Assembly: GCA_013814015.1 (NCBI GenBank)
Contig: JACCQS010000082.1
Span: 1-15,035, forward strand
Origin: Geodermatophilaceae bacterium
Lineage (GTDB): Bacteria > Actinomycetota > Actinomycetes > Mycobacteriales > Geodermatophilaceae
Length of the DNA stretch: 15,035 nt
Direction of reading: 5' to 3'
The notes beneath the pieces are model-generated. The model was given only the letters and a program-made list of their open reading frames with translations. It did no database searches and was not told the DNA's origin. The first letter of the stretch is position 1, and every line of letters begins with the position of its first letter. The position numbers were made by a program, and so were the translations under genes. Of this stretch, positions 1 to 6,637 are shown piece after piece.

Positions 1-464
1 GTGAACGACAGCAGGACGGCGGTGAAGGCAACAGCGCCGAGCAGGAGCCACCACGACAGTCGTCCGGTAAGCGCTGAGGCCGGCACGGTCACGGCGAAGC
101 CGAGTGGGACCAGGAACGTGAAGCCGATCCGCAGCCAGCCCGGGTAGATGGTCACCGGCCAGCGCCCGGCCTGGTACATGCCGTCGAAGAGTTCGATGAT
201 CGTGTCCACCCGCACGAACACGAACGCGCCGGTGGTCAGGATCAGCCAGAAGCAGTAGATGTCCAGCCCGCCGAGTAGCAGGGCCAGGGTGAAAGCCAGC
301 ACCGCCAGGGCGGTGGCTACTGCGACGACCGACTGCACCAGGCTGAGGAAGAAGTTCACCCGGTACTGCAATTCGTTGAGCGCGCCGATCTTCAGGAACG
401 TGCCGCTCAGGCGGGTCCGTCTGAATCGGTTCGGTGGTAGCTGGTTCGGTGTGGTCGCGGACAT
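1..464 (-). CDS. ABC-2 family permease, edge-truncated and probably internally deleted
   Basis: Integral membrane subunit of an ABC exporter, third gene of the minus-strand operon that starts at 2298. The first 154 residues are in the window and the stop lies beyond the left edge. Its ATG (464-462) overlaps the TGA of the preceding permease by one base. I read an N-terminal segment with LNELQYRVNFF, a hydrophobic stretch at about residues 41-66, and then directly the C-terminal family motif GRWPVTIYPGWLR (residues 100-112) and FLVPLGFAVTVPASALTGRL (about 117-136). In the neighbouring paralogue the YR to GR distance is about 170 residues; here it is about 66. Roughly 100 residues, including the expected G-x-L-x(3)-L-x-R-P segment, are absent while the frame stays open. 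The family resembles the ABC-2 type transporters of Pfam PF06182. It is probably non-functional or a rearranged allele; an assembly collapse is possible. Confidence 0.8.
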   Translation of the reverse strand, partial: MSATTPNQLPPNRFRRTRLSGTFLKIGALNELQYRVNFFLSLVQSVVAVATALAVLAFTLALLLGGLDIYCFWLILTTGAFVFVRVDTIIELFDGMYQAGRWPVTIYPGWLRIGFTFLVPLGFAVTVPASALTGRLSWWLLLGAVAFTAVLLSF

Positions 465-1279
465 CAGTTGCCCACCGCCGAGTACCGGCGTACTCCGACC
501 CGCCAGACGAGTGCCACCAGGAGTGCGCCGACGCCGATCCATACCGCCTGCAGCCCGAGCCCGAGAAACAGCTCGGCTGTGGACAGGTCACCAGCGAGCA
601 CCTCGATCGGGTAGCCGAAGGTGTACTTGAACGGCAACACGTCGGCCACGGTCGCCGCCCAGCCTGGAAGCAGGGCCAACGGCAACAGGCGGCCGGACAG
701 CAGCAGCTCGGCGGTGAAGTACAGCTCGTAGAGCGCACTGACCCGAGTCGTCCAGAACGTCACCATGCCCAGTGCCCAGAGAAACAGCGACCGGATCAGG
801 TACGCGCCCCAGATGGCGATCAGGAACACCCCGGCCTCCAGCGCGTTCACGTCGAAGGTCGGCCGGAAGATCAGCACCAGCACGGCCGCGATCGGGAGCC
901 ACAGCACGATCACCACGAACTTCCACCCGGCGAAGAAGGCCAGGTCGTAGTGGATCGGGTGCACCGGACGGACCAGCATCCCGGACAGCAGGCCGTTGCG
1001 GATCCGATCCTCCCAGCCGTACGGCGTGAAGACGATGTTCATGTTCCGGACCAGCGTCCAGACGATGTAGTAGGCCGCGAACTGTCCGGCCGTGATCCCC
1101 TCGACCGCGCCGCCCTGCGACCCTGCGACGGTTTGCCAGACCACCAGGTAGATCACCGGCTCGGCGATCATGCCGAGCAGGTAGGCGTAGTTCGCGGTCC
1201 GGTACTGGAACTGGGTCTGTACGGCGGTGCGCATGACCACGCTGTACAGGCCGGGCAGCCCGTTGAGCGACTTGGTCAC
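464..1279 (-). CDS. ABC-2 family transporter permease
   Basis: Membrane permease of an ABC exporter, 271 residues, close to the usual 260-270 for this family. It has about six hydrophobic helices (roughly residues 32-52, 64-85, 118-139, 146-166, 170-190 and 235-258). Recognisable family segments are QFQYRTANYAYLLG near the N-terminus, RNGLLSGMLVRPVHP (about 94-108, the cytoplasmic loop) and LPFKYTFGYPIEVLAG (about 215-230). The GTG start (1279-1277) overlaps the TGA of the ATPase gene by 4 bp (1276-1279), so translation is probably coupled. The substrate cannot be read from sequence; homologous ATPase-permease-permease triplets are usually annotated as export or drug-resistance systems. It would normally pair with the gene at 1-464, which seems to be damaged. 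Confidence 0.88.
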   Translation of the reverse strand: MTKSLNGLPGLYSVVMRTAVQTQFQYRTANYAYLLGMIAEPVIYLVVWQTVAGSQGGAVEGITAGQFAAYYIVWTLVRNMNIVFTPYGWEDRIRNGLLSGMLVRPVHPIHYDLAFFAGWKFVVIVLWLPIAAVLVLIFRPTFDVNALEAGVFLIAIWGAYLIRSLFLWALGMVTFWTTRVSALYELYFTAELLLSGRLLPLALLPGWAATVADVLPFKYTFGYPIEVLAGDLSTAELFLGLGLQAVWIGVGALLVALVWRVGVRRYSAVGN

Positions 1280-2298
1280 CGCGGGACCGGCTCGGCGCTG
1301 GTCGCCGCACTGCGCGGTACCGCAGCGAAGACCTGCTCGATGACGTCCTCGATGGGTGGGTCCTCGATCGTCAGGTCACTGACCTGGAAGGCGGCCAGCA
1401 GCCGCGCGGCCACCGACGACGTGTCGGCCTTGGCGACCTTGAGGCTGATCCGGCCGTCGACCGAGCTGAGCACCTCGCCATAACCGGAGAGGTCCGGCGC
1501 GGTCTCGCCGAGCACGACATTGACGGTCTGGTGCGGGGAGTAGCGGGTGGACAGCTCGCGCAGGCCGCCGTCGTACAGGATCGAGCCGGAGTCGATGATG
1601 ATCACCCGCTTGCACAACGCCTGCACGTCGGCCATGTAGTGGCTGGTCAGCAACACCGTGGCGCCGTAGCGCCGGTTGTACTCGGCGAGGAAACTGCGGA
1701 TCCGCTTCTGCATGGTCACGTCGAGTCCGATGGTCGGCTCGTCCAGGTAGAGAATCTGCGGCCGGTGCAACAGGGAGGCCGCGATCTCGGCCTTCATCCG
1801 CTCGCCCAGGGACAGGGTGCGTACCGGTTTGCGTACCAGGTCGCCGATCTCCAGCAGTTCGACGATCTCGTCCCGGGTACGGCGGAAATCCGCTTCTGGG
1901 ATCCGATAGATCGCCCGATTCATCTCGAAGGAGTCCAGAGCCGGGATGTCCCACTGCAACTGGTTGCGGTTACCCATCACCAGGGTCATCCGGCGCAGAT
2001 AGTCGCGCTCGCGACGGGACGGGACATGACCGAGCACGCTGATCTCACCGGAGGTCGGGAAGAGCAGCCCGGACAGCATCTTGAGGGTCGTCGTCTTGCC
2101 GGCCCCGTTGGGTCCGAGGAAGCCGACGATCTGGCCGGCGGGGATGTCGAAACTGACCCCCGCCACCGCATCGACATCTCGATACGTTCGGCGGACGAGA
2201 CTGCGGACCGAGGCCCGTAGCCCGGCCTCGCGCTCGGGCACCCGGAAGGTCTTGCGGAGTTCGCTGACCCGAATGTCGACGGGTGTGGGCTCAGGCAC
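1276..2298 (-). CDS. ABC transporter ATP-binding protein (exporter type)
   Basis: Nucleotide-binding subunit that powers the two downstream permeases; 340 residues. Walker A is GPNGAGKTT (residues 62-70), the Q-loop lies near 113, the signature is LSLGER (162-167), Walker B is ILYLDEP (182-188), the D-loop GLD is at 191-193 and the switch histidine is H220 in TSHYMAD. A C-terminal tail of about 90 residues follows the ATPase core, as is common in DrrA/NatA-like exporters. The GTG start at 2298 is chosen because the protein then begins just before the conserved core and a TAGGGT hexamer (2310-2305) sits 6 nt upstream, as expected for a leaderless message; AGGA directly abuts the GTG and is too close for an ordinary ribosome binding site. 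It is the first gene of a three-gene overlapping operon. Confidence 0.93.
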   Translation of the reverse strand: MPEPTPVDIRVSELRKTFRVPEREAGLRASVRSLVRRTYRDVDAVAGVSFDIPAGQIVGFLGPNGAGKTTTLKMLSGLLFPTSGEISVLGHVPSRRERDYLRRMTLVMGNRNQLQWDIPALDSFEMNRAIYRIPEADFRRTRDEIVELLEIGDLVRKPVRTLSLGERMKAEIAASLLHRPQILYLDEPTIGLDVTMQKRIRSFLAEYNRRYGATVLLTSHYMADVQALCKRVIIIDSGSILYDGGLRELSTRYSPHQTVNVVLGETAPDLSGYGEVLSSVDGRISLKVAKADTSSVAARLLAAFQVSDLTIEDPPIEDVIEQVFAAVPRSAATSAEPVPR

Positions 2299-2304
2299 TC
2301 CTGC

Positions 2305-2310
2305 ACCCTA
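2305..2310 (-). promoter_or_regulatory. Putative -10 element of the ABC operon (leaderless)
   Basis: TAGGGT on the minus strand ends 6 nt before the GTG at 2298, the spacing of leaderless actinobacterial promoters. No convincing -35 is visible. It supports the chosen start of the ATPase gene. Confidence 0.45.
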
Positions 2311-2348
2311 GATCGTCGCCGGTGATCAGAACGCTGGATATCCCAGGT

Positions 2349-2368
2349 GATACACCTGTTGGTGTATC
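2349..2368. promoter_or_regulatory. Palindromic operator of vapBC
   Basis: A perfect inverted repeat GATACACC-N4-GGTGTATC lies 8 bp before the antitoxin start. The right arm overlaps the putative -10 TATCGT (2365-2370). VapB antitoxins commonly repress their own operon by binding such a palindrome as a VapBC complex, so this is very probably the autoregulatory site. That VapBC binds here is inferred from position and symmetry. Confidence 0.7.
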
Positions 2369-2370
2369 GT
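2365..2370 (+). promoter_or_regulatory. Putative -10 element of vapBC (leaderless)
   Basis: TATCGT ends 6 nt before the ATG at 2377 and overlaps the right arm of the operator palindrome. There is no ribosome binding site before the ATG. Both points favour a leaderless transcript starting at 2377, not an upstream start inside the palindrome. Confidence 0.5.
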
Positions 2371-2376
2371 GAGTGT

Positions 2377-2607
2377 ATGGGCAGGACGAATGTCGTCGTG
2401 GACGAGGTACTGATCGAACGCGTCAAGCGGATCTACGGTGCCCGTACGACCCGAGAGGCGATCGACATAGCCTTGCGCCGGCTGGTCGGCGACATCAGCG
2501 ATGATCCGTACGCCGGACTGCTCGCACTCGAGGGGATCGGCTGGGAAGGCGACCTCGACGAGATGCGCGGCAAGGGCGAGCGACAGCGGTGGTGGCTTCG
2601 GGAGTGA
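2377..2607 (+). CDS. vapB: VapB-family antitoxin
   Basis: Antitoxin of a type II toxin-antitoxin module, 76 residues. The N-terminal half (MGRTNVVVDEVLIERVKRIYG, then RTTREAIDIALRRLV at about 23-37) matches the short dimeric DNA-binding VapB antitoxins. The C-terminal GIGWEGDLDEMR (53-64) is the tail that normally threads into the PIN toxin and blocks its active site. An in-frame codon at 2347 would give ten extra residues but places the start inside the operator, so 2377 is preferred; the -10 TATCGT 6 nt upstream agrees. Its TGA overlaps the toxin start by 4 bp. The plus-strand pair is divergent from the ABC operon and separated from it by about 78 bp. Antitoxin identity is secure; the specific VapB subgroup is not. 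Confidence 0.9.
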   Translation: MGRTNVVVDEVLIERVKRIYGARTTREAIDIALRRLVGDISDDPYAGLLALEGIGWEGDLDEMRGKGERQRWWLRE

Positions 2608-3008
2608 TCGTCGTCGACAGCTCGGTGTGGATCGAATTCTTCCGAGCCACCGGCAGCTCGGCACACCTGACCCTCCGGTCGCTGCTCAACGAACCGGCGC
2701 CATTGGCAACCACCGAGATCGTGGTCATGGAGGCATTGGCCGGTGTCCGCTCCGAGCGCGAACGTCGCGCCGTTCGGGAGCACTTGTTCGCCTTGCCCAT
2801 GCTGGCGTTGCGCGGGGTCCTGGATTATGAGCGCGCCGCCGAGCTGTACTGCAGACTGCGCAGTCGCGGCGTCACTCCCCGCCAACTCACCGACCTGCTC
2901 ATCGTCGTCTGCGCGTTGGAGGCAGGTGCCTCGCTCCTGCACTCCGACCGGGACTTCGACCGGGTCGCAGAGGAAACCGGACTTCCGATCCACCCGCACC
3001 TGACCTGA
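2604..3008 (+). CDS. vapC: VapC-family PIN-domain ribonuclease toxin
   Basis: Endoribonuclease toxin, 134 residues, the usual VapC length. The metal-binding acidic residues of the PIN domain are visible: D5 in IVVDSSVWIEFF, E43 in VVMEALAG, D97 in QLTDLLIVV and D115/D117 in HSDRDFD. VapC toxins generally cleave tRNA or rRNA; the target here cannot be read. The GTG at 2604 overlaps the antitoxin TGA as GTGA and gives the typical N-terminus MIVVDSSVW. An in-frame GTG at 2589 would add five residues and is less typical. All catalytic residues are present, so the toxin should be active when VapB is lost. Its TGA lies 2 bp from the stop of the convergent methyltransferase gene. Confidence 0.92.
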   Translation: MIVVDSSVWIEFFRATGSSAHLTLRSLLNEPAPLATTEIVVMEALAGVRSERERRAVREHLFALPMLALRGVLDYERAAELYCRLRSRGVTPRQLTDLLIVVCALEAGASLLHSDRDFDRVAEETGLPIHPHLT

Positions 3009-3010
3009 GC

Positions 3011-3781
3011 TCAGGCGTCCCACCAGACGGTGTGCGCGGTGGTGGACGGCGACGGCGCACATTCCCGCATGGCCGCAGCGATCTCCGGTTCGCGCTCGAC
3101 GGGCAGACAGAGCCGGCGTCGATTGAAGGAGAGGACCACCTCGGGCTCGGCGCTGGCCCAGACCGCAACCCGGTGGAACGTCTCGACCCGGGCGTCGAGG
3201 CCGAGTTCGTTCGTGACGTCCAGGAATTCCGCCAAGCTGGGGCCGTCGGGTCGGTCCTGTTGGTGGAAGTGACGCCACAGCGCGGCCATTCCGGTCCAGG
3301 GGTGGGAATCAGTCAATTCGATGACGACCCGATCCCGGGCGTGGGCGGTCATCGTCTGCAGGAAGTCGCCGATGTCGGGAACGTTGTAGACGACATTGGC
3401 CGCGACCGCGACGTCAGCGATCGGAACGTCCGCAGCGACCTCGGCCCAGGGGCCGAGCCAGGTCCGGACCGGGGTGTCGGCGGCTTCTGCGGCCGCGGCG
3501 AATGCCTGCAGCATCTGCTCGGAGGAGTCCACGCCGAGCAGCGAGCCGGCACGTGCCGCAACCGGAATGGTCGCCGCGCCACCACCGCAACCGATGTCGA
3601 GCAGGCTCCCGCCATCGGGCAGGGCTGCGGCGATGGCGCGGTGCGTCGATTCCGCCCCTCTGCTGGCGCCGAACAGCCCGGCCGGGAAGCCGTACGGAGA
3701 TTCCGGAGCGGCGGCGAGGATCTCGGGATCGATCGCCCACGCGGCGAGCTGCTCGGCCCACGCGTCCTGTGCCTTGCCCAT
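3011..3781 (-). CDS. Class I SAM-dependent methyltransferase
   Basis: Methyl transfer from S-adenosylmethionine to an unknown acceptor; 256 residues, probably cytosolic. The Rossmann motif I is LLDIGCGGGAATIP (about 60-73), and an acidic residue at the end of the second strand follows (VDSSEQM, D85). ANVVYNVPDIGDFL (about 128-141) fits motif IV/post-IV, and a strand VVIELTDSH lies near 152-160. The ATG at 3781 has a good ribosome binding site: AGAGGAG lies about 8 nt upstream on the minus strand. The gene is convergent with vapC (2-bp gap) and divergent from phosphoglycerate mutase (about 47 bp), so it is a single-gene unit. The family is clear; the C-terminal half gives no substrate clue that I recognise. 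Confidence 0.88.
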   Translation of the reverse strand: MGKAQDAWAEQLAAWAIDPEILAAAPESPYGFPAGLFGASRGAESTHRAIAAALPDGGSLLDIGCGGGAATIPVAARAGSLLGVDSSEQMLQAFAAAAEAADTPVRTWLGPWAEVAADVPIADVAVAANVVYNVPDIGDFLQTMTAHARDRVVIELTDSHPWTGMAALWRHFHQQDRPDGPSLAEFLDVTNELGLDARVETFHRVAVWASAEPEVVLSFNRRRLCLPVEREPEIAAAMRECAPSPSTTAHTVWWDA

Positions 3782-3816
3782 CGTCGGTCTCCTCTGCTGG
3801 CCGAGAAGCCATCCGA

Positions 3817-3822
3817 CAAAAT
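3817..3822 (+). promoter_or_regulatory. Putative -10 element of gpmA (leaderless)
   Basis: CAAAAT lies 6 nt before the GTG at 3829. It has the conserved A2 and T6 of the TANNNT consensus but C at the first position. It is offered only because the same spacing recurs before many starts in this window. Confidence 0.3.
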
Positions 3823-3828
3823 GCCCTG

Positions 3829-4611
3829 GTGACTGATGCCCTAGTGACTCCGACCACTTCGACGACCGGCACCCTCATTCTGCTCCGACACGGCGAGAGC
3901 CATTGGAACAGGGCCAACCTGTTCACCGGCTGGGTCGATGTCGGGCTGACCGACAAGGGAATGGCCGAGGCGACCCGCGGCGGGGAACTCATGCGCGAGC
4001 AGGACCTGTTGCCCGATGTGGTGCACACCTCGGTGCAGCGGCGGGCCATTCGCACCGCCGAGCTGGCCATGGATGCCGCCGATCGGTTGTGGTTACCGGT
4101 GCTCCGCTCATGGCGGCTCAACGAACGCCACTACGGGGCACTGCAGGGCAAGGACAAGGCCGCAACCCTCGCCGAGTACGGCGAGGAGCAGTTCATGCTG
4201 TGGCGCCGGTCCTACGACACGCCGCCGCCGCCGCTGGACATCGACGATGAGAACTCCCAGTTCCGCGACCCGCGCTATGCCGCGCTACCCCCGGAACTGC
4301 GACCGCGGACCGAGTGCCTGGCTGACGTGGTCGTTCGGATGCTCCCGTACTGGTATGACGCGATCGTCCCGGACCTACGGGCCGGACGTACGGTTCTTGT
4401 TGCCGCGCACGGCAACAGCTTGCGCGCGTTGATCAAACATCTCGACGGCATGAGCGAGGAGGCGGTCGTCGGCCTGAACGTCCCGACCGGCATCCCATTG
4501 CGGTATGACCTCGACGGGAACCTACGACCGCGTACGGCCGGAGGTGCCTATCTCGACCCGGATGCGGCGGCGGCCGCGATCGAGGCGGTCAAGAACCAGG
4601 GCCGGAAGTAG
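3829..4611 (+). CDS. gpmA: 2,3-bisphosphoglycerate-dependent phosphoglycerate mutase
   Basis: Glycolytic/gluconeogenic enzyme that interconverts 3- and 2-phosphoglycerate through a phosphohistidine; 260 residues, slightly longer than the usual 245-250. The phosphate-accepting motif is LLRHGESHWN (R20, H21), followed by FTGWVDVGLTDKG (32-44), TSVQRRAIRTAEL (68-79), RLNERHYGALQGKDK (96-110, with E99 as the likely proton donor) and the second catalytic histidine in AAHGNS (H194). All catalytic residues are present. GTG at 3829 is taken as the start; GTG at 3844 is in frame and would remove five residues. The upstream codons overlap the methyltransferase antisense and are not part of the gene. 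Location next to senX3/regX3/phoU is the conserved actinobacterial arrangement. It converges with phoU (10-bp gap). Confidence 0.95.
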   Translation: MTDALVTPTTSTTGTLILLRHGESHWNRANLFTGWVDVGLTDKGMAEATRGGELMREQDLLPDVVHTSVQRRAIRTAELAMDAADRLWLPVLRSWRLNERHYGALQGKDKAATLAEYGEEQFMLWRRSYDTPPPPLDIDDENSQFRDPRYAALPPELRPRTECLADVVVRMLPYWYDAIVPDLRAGRTVLVAAHGNSLRALIKHLDGMSEEAVVGLNVPTGIPLRYDLDGNLRPRTAGGAYLDPDAAAAAIEAVKNQGRK

Positions 4612-4621
4612 TCCGGACCGC

Positions 4622-5287
4622 TCAGCCGACCTTGGCGCCGACCTCTTCGGGCCACACGCCGGTCACGAGGTAGATCACCCGGCGGGCGACGAGAACGGCG
4701 TGATCGGCGAAGCGTTCGTAGTAACGCCCGAGCAGGGTGACGTCGATCGCCGGCTCGATGCCGTGCGTCCAACTGTCGGCAAGCAGGATCGAGAACAGCT
4801 CGCGGTGCAGAGCGTCCATCAGGTCGTCCTCGGCCTCGAGCTCCCGGGCCAGCGGCACATCGCGGCCCTCGATGACCTCTCCGACCTTGACGGCGAGCCG
4901 GGCGGCCAACAGACCCATCTGCTCCAGGGACGGACGTACCTCTGCGGGTACGGCTGCCGAGGGGTAGCGCATCCTGGCGACCTTGGCGATGTGCACGGCG
5001 AGGTCGCCCATCCGTTCGAGGTCGGCGGCGGTGGCCAGAGCGGTGGTGATCGTGCGCAGGTCACCGGCCACCGGCTGCTGGCGGGCAAGCAGCATGAAGC
5101 AGCGTTCCTCGACGCCGGTTCGGAGGTCGTCGACCCGATGATCGCCGGCGATCGCGGCCTCGGCAGTGTCGAGTTCGGTCTCCAGCAGCGCGGTCGAGGC
5201 GGTGACCATGGCCGTCGCCACATACTGGGTGAGTTGCACCAACGTGGCGCCGATCTGATCCAACTCGTCGTGGTAACTCTCGCGCAT
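4622..5287 (-). CDS. phoU: Phosphate signalling complex protein PhoU
   Basis: Cytosolic modulator that links phosphate uptake (Pst) to the phosphate-sensing histidine kinase; 221 residues, standard length. It is an all-helical tandem repeat of two three-helix bundles. Each half carries the metal-binding E/D-x(3)-D signature: ERMGDLAVHI (91-100) and ERFADHAVLVARR (191-203). The N-terminus MRESYHDELDQIG is typical. The ATG at 5287 has a ribosome binding site (GGAGAGG about 6 nt upstream on the minus strand). It is transcribed divergently from senX3-regX3 across a 186-bp gap containing a PHO-box-like repeat, the arrangement known for phoU and phoRP in Streptomyces. No pst transporter genes are in the window. 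Confidence 0.95.
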   Translation of the reverse strand: MRESYHDELDQIGATLVQLTQYVATAMVTASTALLETELDTAEAAIAGDHRVDDLRTGVEERCFMLLARQQPVAGDLRTITTALATAADLERMGDLAVHIAKVARMRYPSAAVPAEVRPSLEQMGLLAARLAVKVGEVIEGRDVPLARELEAEDDLMDALHRELFSILLADSWTHGIEPAIDVTLLGRYYERFADHAVLVARRVIYLVTGVWPEEVGAKVG

Positions 5288-5367
5288 TACATGCCTCTCC
5301 GTCTTACCCAGCCAGCCTACGTCTCGTCTCTCCTGAGGCTAGGCCGGGCGGGCACATCGGGGCGGGT

Positions 5368-5408
5368 AGGGCATGAACGCACCGCGACGTACGGGTGAAC
5401 AATTCACC
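5368..5408. promoter_or_regulatory. PHO-box-like repeat between phoU and senX3
   Basis: On the minus strand, GTTCACCCGTA (5400-5390) and GTTCATGCCCT (5378-5368) lie exactly 22 bp apart, two 11-bp helical-repeat units, with a degenerate unit between. The first matches the Streptomyces PHO-box unit (G-T/G-T-C-A followed by pyrimidines). A further half site ATTCACC (5402-5408, plus strand) makes GGTGAA-N3-TTCACC with it. The layout is that of a divergent, autoregulated phoU/senX3 promoter. A TAGCCT (5342-5337, minus) could be the phoU -10, about 25 bp below the repeat. Binding by RegX3 is inference. Confidence 0.55.
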
Positions 5409-5460
5409 GTTGTGCGCTGCGCTCGGCTCCGATGCGAGCTTCGCGGACAAGTTGGCGCCC

Positions 5461-5466
5461 TACCAT
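5461..5466 (+). promoter_or_regulatory. Putative -10 element of senX3 (leaderless)
   Basis: TACCAT, a full TANNNT match, ends 7 nt before the GTG at 5474. There is no ribosome binding site there. It is the main reason for placing the senX3 start at 5474 and not at the in-frame ATG 5432. Confidence 0.5.
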
Positions 5467-5473
5467 CGGCCAC

Positions 5474-6637
5474 GTGGAGGTCGCGCTGGGCGTACTTGCG
5501 GGTCTGGTCGTCGGGCTTGCCATCGGCCTACTGATCGCGCGCTCCCGGTCGCGTCAGGATCCGCCGTCGGGCGGTCCGCCGATGGAAGCCCCGCTGGAAC
5601 CCATTGGCATCCGCCGGTTGGTCGACGTGATGGACCCCGCCGCCATCGTGGTCGACGCCGACGACCTGGTTCTGTTGGCGAACGCCTCGGCCCGCGGGCT
5701 GGGCATGGTTCGGGCAGACCGGATCAGCATGCCTGCCCTGGTCGCTGCGGTCAGCAGCGCCCGCGCGGCCGGCAGTCGGCGTACCGAGGTGGCCCTCCCC
5801 GAACACGTCGTCGGCGCCGGGCCGCGCCGGGTCGGCGTGCACGCCACCCGGCTCGACCCAAGCGGAACCGTCGCCCTCCTGCTCCAGGACGTCACCGAGG
5901 TACGACGGGTCGAGGAGGTGCGACGCGACTTCGTGGCCAACGTCGGTCACGAGCTGAAGACTCCGGTGGGTGCGCTGACCCTGCTCGCCGAAGCCGTGCA
6001 GGAGGCTGCCGACGATCCCGAGGCGATCCGCCGGTTCTCGGCCCGGATGCGGCACGAGGCCGAGCGGTTGGCCCGGCTGGTCCGCGAGCTGATCGATCTG
6101 TCCCGATTGCAGGGCGGTGACCCCCTGCCGGCACTGGAGCCCGTGCCGCTCGACGTGATCGTGGCCGAGGCGATCGACCGGACCCGACTCGCGGCCGGTG
6201 CCAAGGGGATCCAGCTCACCGCGGCCGGCCAGTCAGATCTGATCGTGCGCGGCGTAGAGCCTCAACTGATCACCGCTCTGACCAACCTCCTGGCCAACGC
6301 GGTCGCCTACAGCGCCAACGAAACGAACGTGTCGGTGGGCACCCGCGCTCGATCCGGGTTCGCCGAGATCGCGATCACCGACGATGGGGTGGGGATTCCT
6401 GACGGCGACCGGCAGCGGGTCTTCGAACGTTTCTATCGCGTCGACCAGTCCCGAGCCACCGCCACAGGGGGGACCGGCCTGGGCCTGGCCATCGTCAAAC
6501 ACATCGTCACTAATCACGGAGGCTCGGTGGAGGTGTGGAGTGAACCCGGAGTCGGGTCCACATTCACCGTACGCATTCCGCTTGCGCCGCAGCCGGATTC
6601 GGTAGATCTCATTGCTGAGAGGGAGCTGATGTCATGA
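5474..6637 (+). CDS. senX3: Phosphate-sensing sensor histidine kinase (SenX3/PhoR type)
   Basis: Membrane histidine kinase that phosphorylates RegX3; 387 residues from GTG 5474. One N-terminal transmembrane helix (about 2-22) is followed by basic residues, a PAS-like region (about 45-145), HisKA with the phospho-acceptor H159 in FVANVGHELKTPVGALTLL, and HATPase_c with the N box (NLLANAVAYS), G1 (DDGVGI), F box (FERFYR) and G2 (GGTGLGLAIVK). The DFVANVxHELKTPVGA and ELIDLSRLQG strings are close to what I recall of mycobacterial SenX3. There is essentially no extracellular sensor domain, as in PhoR/SenX3 proteins that read phosphate status through PhoU and Pst. The stop overlaps regX3 as ATGA (6634-6637), so kinase and regulator are translationally coupled. 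An in-frame ATG at 5432 would add 14 non-conserved residues across the -10 element. Confidence 0.93.
   Translation: MEVALGVLAGLVVGLAIGLLIARSRSRQDPPSGGPPMEAPLEPIGIRRLVDVMDPAAIVVDADDLVLLANASARGLGMVRADRISMPALVAAVSSARAAGSRRTEVALPEHVVGAGPRRVGVHATRLDPSGTVALLLQDVTEVRRVEEVRRDFVANVGHELKTPVGALTLLAEAVQEAADDPEAIRRFSARMRHEAERLARLVRELIDLSRLQGGDPLPALEPVPLDVIVAEAIDRTRLAAGAKGIQLTAAGQSDLIVRGVEPQLITALTNLLANAVAYSANETNVSVGTRARSGFAEIAITDDGVGIPDGDRQRVFERFYRVDQSRATATGGTGLGLAIVKHIVTNHGGSVEVWSEPGVGSTFTVRIPLAPQPDSVDLIAERELMS

Noticed and set aside
434..1483. Long plus-strand open frame opposite the ABC genes
   Set aside because: It is rich in Gln, His and Arg without any domain and lies antisense to two genes with clear motifs; a shadow of high G+C.
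5432..5473. Upstream ATG start for senX3
   Set aside because: It would add 14 non-conserved residues and run through a good -10 element.
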